From positions 310,001 to 374,000 of the forward strand of contig NC_009051.1 in NCBI RefSeq assembly GCF_000015825.1: a stretch of DNA of 64,000 bases, given 5' to 3'. Below are positions 32,892 through 40,412 of the stretch, piece after piece (position 1 is the first letter of the stretch; each line of letters begins with the position of its first letter). Both the position numbers and the translations under genes were made by a program. The notes beneath the pieces are model-generated. The model did not search any database, was not told the DNA's origin, and worked only from the letters and a program-made list of their open reading frames with translations. The DNA comes from Methanoculleus marisnigri JR1. Lineage in GTDB: Archaea; Halobacteriota; Methanomicrobia; Methanomicrobiales; Methanoculleaceae.

Positions 32892-34798
32892 AGCGCCACC
32901 CCCGCGAGAGCCCACGATACAAGGATCAGGACGGTACAGATCACTGCCCCCGGAAGGAAGAGTTTTGCCTCGCCGAAGTACTCGGTGAGGTAGTAGTTCC
33001 GCGTCTGTGCCTCCCGGGTCAGGCCGAGCGACCCGGCGAAGTGCAGATCCGGCGTGGCGGTTCTCCCGCCCATGTAGGCCGGGAGGCGCTTTGCGCTCCT
33101 CCTGAAGAGGAGGAACGAGACCGGGAGGATCAGCAGGAGAGCCATCATCAGGAGCATGATGGCGACGTTCGCCTCTGCAAGGCGTGCCGTAACCCCGTAG
33201 ATGGCAAGGACGTAGGGCTCGATCAGCGTCGAGGAGATGACCGGGAAGAGGAGGACGGCCGCTACCACGAGGCCGGTGATGATGTAGAGGGGAGCCCAGG
33301 GCTCCTCAAAGAACCCTTTCTCGACCTTCTCCTGGTTCCTGGTGATCGCGATGAGTTTGCCCATCCATTTCGCCCAGAAAAAGACTGTGATGGCGCTCCC
33401 GTAGGCGAGGAGCGCGATGAAGACCAGGCCGAAGGGAGCCTGGACCTGGACGAACGCCTCGATCGCTGCCCACTTGGAGATCAGCATGCCGAAGGGTGCA
33501 AGGAACATGCCGGCGATCCCGATGAACATCATCACCGCCATCCTGGGCATCCGGACGATCAGGCCTTCCATGTCCTCGATGTCCCGGCTCCCGATCCGGT
33601 GCTCGATCGCACCGGTCCCGAGGAAGAGGAGCGACTTCGCGACGGCGTGGAAGATTATCAGGAGGATTGCCGCCCAGACGAGCATGTAAGTTCCGACACC
33701 CGCGCAGGCGGCTATCAGGCCGAGGTTTGCGATCGTCGAATAGGCGAGGACCAGTTTAGCGTTGCTCTGTGATATCGCGATCGCGGACGCGACGACGAAG
33801 GTCACAGCGCCGACGAGGCCGATGGAGAATCCGGCGAACGTCCCGGCGAAGACCGGTGAGAACCGGACCAGGATATAAACACCGGCCTTGACCATGGTGC
33901 TCGAGTGGAGCAGGGCCGAGACCGGCGTCGGGGCCACCATCGCCCCGAGAAGCCAGGAGGAGAACGGCATCAGCGCGGCTTTCGTTATACCGGCAAACCC
34001 GATCAGGACGGCCGGAATCAGGATGACGGCCGCGTCCCCTGAGGCGAGCACCCGGGCGAGATCGATGCCCCCGCTCGTCGCCTCGGTTGCGGCGAGGAAG
34101 ATGAGCGCAGCGACGAACGCGACCCCGCCGAGAAGGTTCATCACCAGCGCAAGGAAAGCATTCTTTGTTGCTTCCTCGGTCTCCGAGTAACCTATCAGCA
34201 GGAACGATGTGATTGTGGTGATCTCCCAGAAGAAGAAGACCCACATGAGGTTGTTGGAGAATACCAGGCCGAACATCGCGGCAAGGAAGATGAAGATGAC
34301 GAAGAAGAACATCTTCTGCCGGTCGCGCACCTCCGGGTGGTGGTGGTGGTATGTCTCCATGTACCTGACCGCGTACACGGCTATGAGGCTCCCGATGATC
34401 CCGATGATCAGGCCCATGATGATGGAGAACTGGTCGATGAAGAGGTTGTTGACCGCATGAAGGTTCTCCGAAAACGTAGCCTCGAGGTATACAACCAGCG
34501 CCGCCTGAATGACGGCAAGCACGATTGCCAGGTAGTTCCTGAACTTTGCGCCCATGTAGATGATAAAGAGCGCCAGGCCCATCTCGATAGCCACCATGGC
34601 GAGGCTGGCCGCCTCCGAAGGCGCGGCGAAATAGACCGCGCCTTCGAACGCATACCGCATAAGCAGGTATATCGATGCTCCGCCGATGACGAGAGCGGAG
34701 AGGGCAACCACCGCGTAACGCAATGTCGTCCGTTTCACGAACAGTAAAAGACACGCGACGAGGATGGGGAATAATATTAGGAAGAGCAGCGTCTGCAC
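32888..34798 (-). CDS. echA: Ech-type hydrogenase membrane subunit A (NuoL-like antiporter subunit)
   Basis: 636 residues with about 15-16 membrane helices of the Mrp-antiporter/NuoL family: FFFWEITTITSFLLIGYSETEEATKNAF, GITKAALMPFSSWLLGAMVAPTPVSALLHSSTMVKAGVYIL. The helix Glu (FFWEITT) and Lys (TKAALMPF) needed for ion translocation are present. It conducts H+ or Na+ during ferredoxin-dependent H2 turnover. First gene of echABCDEF, GTG start at 34798, with a TATA box about 40 nt upstream. Confidence 0.93.
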   Translation of the reverse strand: MQTLLFLILFPILVACLLLFVKRTTLRYAVVALSALVIGGASIYLLMRYAFEGAVYFAAPSEAASLAMVAIEMGLALFIIYMGAKFRNYLAIVLAVIQAALVVYLEATFSENLHAVNNLFIDQFSIIMGLIIGIIGSLIAVYAVRYMETYHHHHPEVRDRQKMFFFVIFIFLAAMFGLVFSNNLMWVFFFWEITTITSFLLIGYSETEEATKNAFLALVMNLLGGVAFVAALIFLAATEATSGGIDLARVLASGDAAVILIPAVLIGFAGITKAALMPFSSWLLGAMVAPTPVSALLHSSTMVKAGVYILVRFSPVFAGTFAGFSIGLVGAVTFVVASAIAISQSNAKLVLAYSTIANLGLIAACAGVGTYMLVWAAILLIIFHAVAKSLLFLGTGAIEHRIGSRDIEDMEGLIVRMPRMAVMMFIGIAGMFLAPFGMLISKWAAIEAFVQVQAPFGLVFIALLAYGSAITVFFWAKWMGKLIAITRNQEKVEKGFFEEPWAPLYIITGLVVAAVLLFPVISSTLIEPYVLAIYGVTARLAEANVAIMLLMMALLLILPVSFLLFRRSAKRLPAYMGGRTATPDLHFAGSLGLTREAQTRNYYLTEYFGEAKLFLPGAVICTVLILVSWALAGVAL

Positions 34799-34804
34799 TA
34801 TTGT

Positions 34805-34845
34805 CCCTCGTAGGGTAACTATGCCTTACTTGCATAATTAATCAT
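34805..34845 (-). promoter_or_regulatory. Promoter of the Ech operon
   Basis: On the minus strand ATTAATTATGC (about 34833-34843) is a good TATA box, with transcription expected near 34810 and a short leader. Two small dyads lie here: ATGC-CTTACTT-GCAT (34821-34835) and CCCT-CGT-AGGG (34805-34815). Confidence 0.4.
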
Positions 34846-34953
34846 TCTAAATGGGCATCCGGGCACCGGCCGGTACACGCCCGGTGCCGTTGCCCCGGGC
34901 ACGGCGGCACGACGGCATACCCGGAAATTATGCCCAGAGGTCGCTCTTTGCCG

Positions 34954-35319
34954 CTACTCCGGCTTGCACGGCATCACGCCCCGCACGCCCCCTCCGTGCT
35001 CTCCGGCATCTCCCCGGTAGCGCGGGATGAAGTGGATGTGGACATGCATGACGTTCTGCCCCGCGGCCTCCCCGACGTTGACGCCGATGTTGTAGCCGTC
35101 GGGGCGACGGTCGCGGTCGGTGAGCCCCCTGCAGTCGTCGATGAGCCGGGCGATGGCCATCCTCTCTTCATCGGTCGTATCGAAGTAACTCCCGACGTGC
35201 CGGAACGGGATCACGAGCAGGTGGCCGGGGCTGACCGGATGGATGTCGTAGCGAGCGTAGCAGAGGTTGTTTTTCGCAACGATGTCCCCCGGGGCCGGGT
35301 TGCAGAACGGGCATGGCAT
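34954..35319 (-). CDS. HIT-family hydrolase
   Basis: 121 residues. The histidine triad is HVHIH (His92, 94, 96), followed by FIPR; the N-terminal CPFC could bind zinc. Fold marks: LVIPFRHVGSYFDTTDEE and DGYNIGVNVGEAAGQNVMH. HIT proteins hydrolyse nucleotidyl conjugates such as AMP-lysine or Ap4A. The exact substrate is unknown. It stands between the Ech operon and the DUF362 gene on the same strand. Confidence 0.92.
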   Translation of the reverse strand: MPCPFCNPAPGDIVAKNNLCYARYDIHPVSPGHLLVIPFRHVGSYFDTTDEERMAIARLIDDCRGLTDRDRRPDGYNIGVNVGEAAGQNVMHVHIHFIPRYRGDAGEHGGGVRGVMPCKPE

Positions 35320-35369
35320 GGCCCCTGCTCTTTCTCCGATCGCTCATGAGTCTTTTGGCGGGGGCGTCT

Positions 35370-36548
35370 TCACCCGAGCAGGCGGGCGAGGACCTTCCCG
35401 GTGAGGCTCCGGGAGAGGGCGATGGCGTGCTCGGTGCACATCTCGTGGCAGCAGTAGCACCGAATGCACCGCGAAAGATCGATCGTCGCTTTGCCTTCGG
35501 CAACGGTGATCGCGTGCACGGGGCAGATCCGCTCGCACTTCCCACAGCCGATGCACGAAGAAGCGATCACGCCGGGCCGGGGAGCGTAGGTTCTCCCGAA
35601 CCGCTGGACGACGGCGAGGACGACCCGCCGCCAGACGCCCGTCCGACCCCCCGTGTAGGTCGAGGGTTTTTGGAAGTCCGGGACCATGAACTCAGCCGGG
35701 TCGTCGCCGACCGTCCTGACCCCCTCAGGGTCGAACAGCCCGCGCTCGGCCGCGCTTCTCGTGCTTCCGATCTCGAGCGGATCCATGCCGATGAGCCGCG
35801 CGAGGACGGTGTCCACGACCGCGTAATCGCTCCCGGCTAGGATGACCCCGATCGTTCGCGGGCTGCCTGCCTGGGGGCCGTCCCCTTCCATCCCCACGAC
35901 CGCGTCCACGATCTGGAGCCGGGGTTTCATGCACTCGTTGAGGTCGGCGAGCATTCGGCCGAAGGCGTACTCATCCTGGAACCGGAAGTGGAAGACCGGT
36001 TTTTCGAGCCCCGGGATGAGCCCGAAGAGGTTCTTTGCGGCGCCGGTCATCCGCGTCCACATGTGGGTCTTGGCTTTCGAGACGACCACGATCGCGTCGG
36101 CCTCTACGGCCGGGGTGATGATGGAGAACTGCTTCATCACCTCGCCTTCCGGGAACGCCACGATCTGCGACCCGGTGTCGTAGTTCAGGGCGGTGCCGGT
36201 CTCTTCGGCCACTGCGGCAAACCCCGACCGCGCGTATGCCCGCCGCAGGTTCGCCTCGCTGTAGACAATCCCGGCGCCGGGGCTGTCGCCGATGACGACC
36301 CGGCACCCGTGCTCCACAAGAAGCCGTGCGACGGCGGCGACGACCTCCGGGTGGGTGGTGACGCACCGTTCCGGCGCCTGCCCCTGCAGGAGGTTCGGTT
36401 TGAGGAGGACGCTCTCTCCCGGCGAGACAAACCTCCCGATGCCGCCGACGAGGTCGACCGCACGGCGGACGGCCGCATCGACCTCGTCCGGCGCGTAATC
36501 GTCGCACCGGGCGACCGCGACGGTCGTATCCCTGTCGCCCGGCAGCAC
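35370..36548 (-). CDS. DUF362 domain protein with C-terminal 2x[4Fe-4S] ferredoxin
   Basis: 392 residues. The DUF362 domain (1-300) contains SVLLKPNLLQGQAPERCVTTHPEVV, VIGDSPGAG, SKAKTHMWTRMTGAAKNLFGLIPG, GMEGDGPQAGSPR and SDYAVVDTVLARLIGMDP. The C-terminus has two ferredoxin motifs, CIGCGKCERICPVHAI and CIRCYCCHEMC. Related proteins are common in anaerobes but lack an assigned function. GTG 36548 is used as the start. It lies 4 nt after the RNase III stop and is probably co-transcribed with it. Confidence 0.87.
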   Translation of the reverse strand: MLPGDRDTTVAVARCDDYAPDEVDAAVRRAVDLVGGIGRFVSPGESVLLKPNLLQGQAPERCVTTHPEVVAAVARLLVEHGCRVVIGDSPGAGIVYSEANLRRAYARSGFAAVAEETGTALNYDTGSQIVAFPEGEVMKQFSIITPAVEADAIVVVSKAKTHMWTRMTGAAKNLFGLIPGLEKPVFHFRFQDEYAFGRMLADLNECMKPRLQIVDAVVGMEGDGPQAGSPRTIGVILAGSDYAVVDTVLARLIGMDPLEIGSTRSAAERGLFDPEGVRTVGDDPAEFMVPDFQKPSTYTGGRTGVWRRVVLAVVQRFGRTYAPRPGVIASSCIGCGKCERICPVHAITVAEGKATIDLSRCIRCYCCHEMCTEHAIALSRSLTGKVLARLLG

Positions 36549-36552
36549 CGCC

Positions 36553-37329
36553 TCACTCTCCCCTGAGGCGGGCGAGCGCCTCTTTTGCCGCGATCATCGC
36601 CGCGCCCTGTTTGGTTCTTGCCTCGCCCTCTCCGAACGGAATTCCCCCGACCGTCACCCGGGCGGCCCAGACCGGGCAGTTCCCGGGGCCGGTCTGCAGG
36701 AAGGCGTACTCGAGTTCGCCGAGGTTCTCCCGCGCGACGTACTCCTGAAGCCTTCCGCGGTAGTTCCTGTGGGTGTCGCACTCCGCGATCTCTTCCTCGA
36801 AGATCGCGAGCACCACGTCCCGTGCGACGCCGAGGCCGCGGTCGAGGTAGATTGCACCGATCAGGGCCTCGAAGGCGTCGGCGACGATCGAGTCGGTCGG
36901 CGGCTGCCCGCGCCGCCTGACGGCGCCGTCGATGCCGAGGCCCTGCCGCCGCACGATCTCGGCGAGTTTCGTGTTCCTGGTCACCTGGAGCCTCCGGTTC
37001 ATCTCACCCGGCGGGAGATCGTACTCGCCGTAGAGGTGGTCGGCTATGACGAAGTCGAGGACGTAGTTCCCCAGGAACTCGAGCCGTTCGTTGTCCTCGA
37101 ACGTCTCTGCCGGGTACTCTCCGTGGTTCGCGTACGACCGGTGGGTCAGCGCCCGGTCGTAGAGGGGAATGGCGGTCTTTGCGACGTCGGTGATCCCGAA
37201 CGGGGGATGGGCGAGGAGCGCACGCACCTCTGCCTCCCGGTCGAGGCCGGCGGGCTCCGGGCGCCGGGGGAGCCTCCTCCTGCAAAGGTCGCCGATACGA
37301 AATCTGGTCCAGATGGTGGAGAGTTTCAT
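36553..37329 (-). CDS. rnc: Ribonuclease III homologue with Asp-to-Asn change in catalytic motif
   Basis: 258 residues: RNase III domain about 30-170 and a double-stranded RNA binding domain about 185-258 (LQEYVARENLGELEYAFLQTGPG, GEGEARTKQGAAMIAAKEALARL). The signature reads NERLEFLGNYVL, where bacterial enzymes have GDS: Glu81 and Glu84 are kept, but the metal-binding Asp (E. coli Asp45) is Asn88. The second site DAFEALIGAIYLD (Asp151, Glu154) is intact. RNase III is rare in archaea. It may cleave double-stranded RNA weakly or act as a binding protein. It is followed by the DUF362 gene and divergent from a DEDDh-type gene. Confidence 0.9.
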   Translation of the reverse strand: MKLSTIWTRFRIGDLCRRRLPRRPEPAGLDREAEVRALLAHPPFGITDVAKTAIPLYDRALTHRSYANHGEYPAETFEDNERLEFLGNYVLDFVIADHLYGEYDLPPGEMNRRLQVTRNTKLAEIVRRQGLGIDGAVRRRGQPPTDSIVADAFEALIGAIYLDRGLGVARDVVLAIFEEEIAECDTHRNYRGRLQEYVARENLGELEYAFLQTGPGNCPVWAARVTVGGIPFGEGEARTKQGAAMIAAKEALARLRGE

Positions 37330-37370
37330 GTCCGTCGGGTGCAGGGCGTCCTGCTGCTCTTCTCTATAGA

Positions 37371-38267
37371 ATGGCTTATGTCCTGCCGGATAAACCTTTG
37401 CCGGAGACGGAACCTCCGGGAAACCTTTTCGTTGCCGCCGAAGAGATCTTATCCGTGGTGCAGCCGGCAGCGTACGAGGCAGGCAGGCGTGTCTACCTGG
37501 ACATCGAGTTCGGGTACGTCTACGGCACCTGTCGGGCGGTCATGATGCCGATCGAGATCGGCGCGGTTCTTTATCGGCCAGAGGACGACAGCGTCCGCTA
37601 CGTCGGCGAGCAGTTCTGCTACGACATCGACGTCGAGATATGGAAGAAAGTGACCGACGAGTGCGGCAAGACCGTCGGTGTCGCGACGACCGTGGCGAAC
37701 ATGGGCCGCGGCGAGTACGGGATGCCCTACGATCACTCCTACCGCAGCCCGGGCGACGGGGTTTCCGCGGCAAAGGCGACGGCAAAAAAAGCGTTTGCCG
37801 ATCTCCGGCTCTTTATGGAGTCGGTCGTCTCGGCCGGTGATGCTCCGGCAATCGTCGTTTTTGCTGCGGATATGGAAAGGCGGGCCTTCCGGACCGCAGG
37901 CTTCTCGCTCGACGGGTGCATGCTGGTCGACCTCCAGCGGGAGATCCGGCGGCACTTCAAGATGAAACAGGTTCTCTCCCTCGACCGCCTCGCCCGGCTC
38001 ATCGATTTTTCCGCCGATGATTCCATCGTCGCCTCGACACACTTCAGGTATCCCGTCCCGCGGGAGTATCGCCACCTCCTCGCCGCCCACCGGGGGATGG
38101 GCGACGCTGTCCGGACGTTCCTGCTCGCACGCGAGTTCCAGGAGAATCTCCTGCATCTCGAAGAGCGGATCCGCAGCCTCATGGAGACCTGCGAGGGTGA
38201 GAGCGAGGAGGGAGGCTGCCGGAACGGTTCGGCCGGAGACGCGACCGACGGTACGGCGGGCACCTGA
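37371..38267 (+). CDS. Predicted DEDDh (DnaQ/RNase T-like) exonuclease domain protein
   Basis: 298 residues, no named family recognised. The order of acidic motifs fits a DEDDh 3'-5' exonuclease: VYLDIEFG (Asp44, Glu46), VVFAADMERRAF (Asp168) and HRGMGDAVRTFLL (His240, Asp245, spacing H-x4-D). A MPIEIGAVLY segment after motif I is also typical. The C-terminal 35 residues are polar and Gly-rich. The start is uncertain: a TATA-like AAACCTTTG lies inside the first codons (about 37391), and a GTG at 37455 just before the domain is an alternative. Divergent from the RNase III gene with a 41-bp gap. Confidence 0.65.
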   Translation: MAYVLPDKPLPETEPPGNLFVAAEEILSVVQPAAYEAGRRVYLDIEFGYVYGTCRAVMMPIEIGAVLYRPEDDSVRYVGEQFCYDIDVEIWKKVTDECGKTVGVATTVANMGRGEYGMPYDHSYRSPGDGVSAAKATAKKAFADLRLFMESVVSAGDAPAIVVFAADMERRAFRTAGFSLDGCMLVDLQREIRRHFKMKQVLSLDRLARLIDFSADDSIVASTHFRYPVPREYRHLLAAHRGMGDAVRTFLLAREFQENLLHLEERIRSLMETCEGESEEGGCRNGSAGDATDGTAGT

Positions 38268-38281
38268 GCACGGAAGTCCCG

Positions 38282-39538
38282 TCAGGTATCGTCCTTCACC
38301 GGAAGTGACTCTTTTCGCACCTGCACCGGCCGTTTCGGCGCGGGTTCGGAGATTTCGTCCGCTTCCCGGCCCGGCCCGGTCAGCAGGACTTCGATCTCCG
38401 TGCCTTCGCAGATGCCGCTGGTGCCTCTCGGGACGTGCAGGTAGGCGTTTGCACGCACCATCGCCATCTGCGTGCCCCCTCCTCTCGGCAGGGGGGTCGC
38501 GGCGTAGCGATCGCCTGCTCGCGAGACGGCGAGGAGGACGAACTCGTCGTAGCCGGGATCCGACGTGACCATCCTGTCGAGCCGGGCGCGGAGACGCTCC
38601 GCCGGTGGGGGATGAAATCCCCATGCCACGAGCAGGGGGAGGGCGAGTTCCCGTACGGCTGTTTGGGCGGCGATCGGGTAACCCGGGAGCCCGATGGCTG
38701 GTTTGCCGTCGATCCGCCCGATGATCGCCGGTTCACCCGGTTTCATCGCGATGCCGTGGACGAGTACCTCGCCGAGGTCGCCGATGACGCCGGCGGTGAA
38801 GTCCCGGGTGCCTGCCGATGAGCCGGCGGAGATCAGGAGCAGGTCGTTGTCGCGGATACCCTTCTCGACGGCTTCCCGGAGTAATGCGGGGTCGTCGCGG
38901 ACGATACCATAGCGGGTGCAGGTGGAGCCTGCCTCGCCGAGCAGTGCCGCGGCCGCGGCGGTGTTGCTCTCGACGGCACCTCCCGGCCCCGGGAGTTCGC
39001 CCGCCAAAACCAGTTCGCTCCCCGTCGGGATGAGTCCTACCCGGACCTCCCGCACGTCGATCGCGGCGATCCCGTAGGAGAGGAGCGCCCCGATATCGCA
39101 GGGGCGTATCCGGTGCCCTGCCGGGAGGATCTGGTCGCCCTGCCGGATCTCGGTCCCTCTCGGGTGGAGGTGCTCGCCGGGGATCACGGCCTTCCGGGTG
39201 CTCCAGGCGCCGTCTCTTCCGGCGACGTCCTCGATCATGACGACCGCATCGTAACCCGCGGGGATCGCGTTTCCCGTGTTCACCCTCTGAGGGTTTTCGA
39301 GCCCGACCGGGTTTGCTGCGCTCGCCCCGGCGGTCTCGCGGCTCTCGACGGCGAAACCATCTCTGGCGGCGATATCCGCTTCCGGAACGGTCAGCAACGA
39401 ATAGACGGGTTTCGCCGTCATCCGTCCGGCCGTATCGGCAACCGGGAGGGTGACGGTCCGGCCGGGGGTCGGGAAGGCCGAGCGCATCACCTCCCGGACT
39501 TCTGCAAGCGGTTTTGACGCGAGGCGTTGCCTCACCAT
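38282..39538 (-). CDS. moeA: Molybdopterin molybdenumtransferase
   Basis: 418 residues. MoeA marks: PVADTAGRMTAKPVYS, ARDGFAVESRETAG, VNTGNAIPAGYDAVVMIED, GDQILPAGHRIRPCDIGALLSYG, VGLIPTGSELV, DLLLISAGSSAGTRDFT and AIGLPGYPIAAQT. It inserts molybdate or tungstate into (adenylated) molybdopterin. It lies directly downstream of fwdDBAC, whose FwdB needs this cofactor. A T6 run at 39592-39597 between fwdC and moeA may reduce read-through. Confidence 0.93.
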   Translation of the reverse strand: MVRQRLASKPLAEVREVMRSAFPTPGRTVTLPVADTAGRMTAKPVYSLLTVPEADIAARDGFAVESRETAGASAANPVGLENPQRVNTGNAIPAGYDAVVMIEDVAGRDGAWSTRKAVIPGEHLHPRGTEIRQGDQILPAGHRIRPCDIGALLSYGIAAIDVREVRVGLIPTGSELVLAGELPGPGGAVESNTAAAAALLGEAGSTCTRYGIVRDDPALLREAVEKGIRDNDLLLISAGSSAGTRDFTAGVIGDLGEVLVHGIAMKPGEPAIIGRIDGKPAIGLPGYPIAAQTAVRELALPLLVAWGFHPPPAERLRARLDRMVTSDPGYDEFVLLAVSRAGDRYAATPLPRGGGTQMAMVRANAYLHVPRGTSGICEGTEIEVLLTGPGREADEISEPAPKRPVQVRKESLPVKDDT

Positions 39539-39591
39539 GGCGTTATGCCCATATCATCGCCTGTTCCCGGCGAACCCGGTCGCTCTCGCAG

Positions 39592-39597
39592 AAAAAA
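39592..39597 (-). terminator. T6 run between fwdC and moeA
   Basis: On the minus strand six T residues follow the fwdC stop within 2 nt; probably a partial terminator. Confidence 0.45.
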
Positions 39598-39598
39598 G

Positions 39599-40399
39599 TT
39601 AGGTTCGGGTGTAGAGGTTCGCATACACCGTCTTGCCTTTGGAGACCGGGTGGCGTTCGCCGAGGTCGCCGATGTAGTGGACGAAGGTGGCCGTCTCGCC
39701 GTCGACCTCCTGCTCCACCTCGCCGACCATCGAAAATCCCGGGAGCGGGTTCTCGATCGTCCCGTAGACATAGATGTCGCCTTTCACCATCTGCCCGCCG
39801 ACACGGCCTTTGGCGTTGCCCTTGATGATGACGGTGCCGCCTTCGCCGTGGGTGGAGACATGGATGTCCGCATCGCCGCCGATGACGATCGTCCCGCCGT
39901 TGATGAATGTGGCGGTATCGTTCGCGACACTCCCGGCGACCCGGATCAGCCCGCCCTGCATGCCGCGCCACTCGCCGCGGGGGGATGAGCCCAGGTGGCT
40001 CTTGGCGTTTCCGTCGACGATCAGTTCGCCGCCTTCCATCCCGATGCCGCAGAACGAGTCGACGTCCCCTTTGACGTGGATCTTCCCGCCCTTCATCCAG
40101 CCGCCGATGTACATATCGGCGTTGCCTTCGATGACGATCTCGCCGGCGGTCATCTGCTGCCCGATCCTTTTGACGCGGGTGCAGTCTCCCCGGAGAACGA
40201 TCTTCGTCTCTTCAGCCGTCGCTGCACCGTCGCCTTCAACGGTGAAGTACTTCCCGAGCGGGCTCTTCTGTTTGCCTTCCCAGACATCGAGGGCAGTTAT
40301 CTCGGCGGCCTTCCTGCCTGCGAAGTTGTCCGGCGTGATGTTCTGTCCCTCGATATAGAGTTCGGGGGAGTTGGTCAGGGTGAGGGTAACTGTCTTCAT
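39599..40399 (-). CDS. fwdC: Formylmethanofuran dehydrogenase subunit C
   Basis: 266 residues. N-terminal part about 1-70, then a beta-helix of GXGXG repeats (GGWMKGGKIHVKGDVDSFCGIGMEGGELIVDGNAKSHLG and following), homologous to the glutamate synthase domain at the start of this window. It is a structural subunit bridging FwdA and FwdB. ATG 40399 has GAGGTGA 8 nt upstream, overlapping the fwdA stop; a GTG at 40411 is less likely. Last gene of fwdDBAC. Confidence 0.93.
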   Translation of the reverse strand: MKTVTLTLTNSPELYIEGQNITPDNFAGRKAAEITALDVWEGKQKSPLGKYFTVEGDGAATAEETKIVLRGDCTRVKRIGQQMTAGEIVIEGNADMYIGGWMKGGKIHVKGDVDSFCGIGMEGGELIVDGNAKSHLGSSPRGEWRGMQGGLIRVAGSVANDTATFINGGTIVIGGDADIHVSTHGEGGTVIIKGNAKGRVGGQMVKGDIYVYGTIENPLPGFSMVGEVEQEVDGETATFVHYIGDLGERHPVSKGKTVYANLYTRT

Positions 40400-40412
40400 G
40401 CTTCTCATCACC

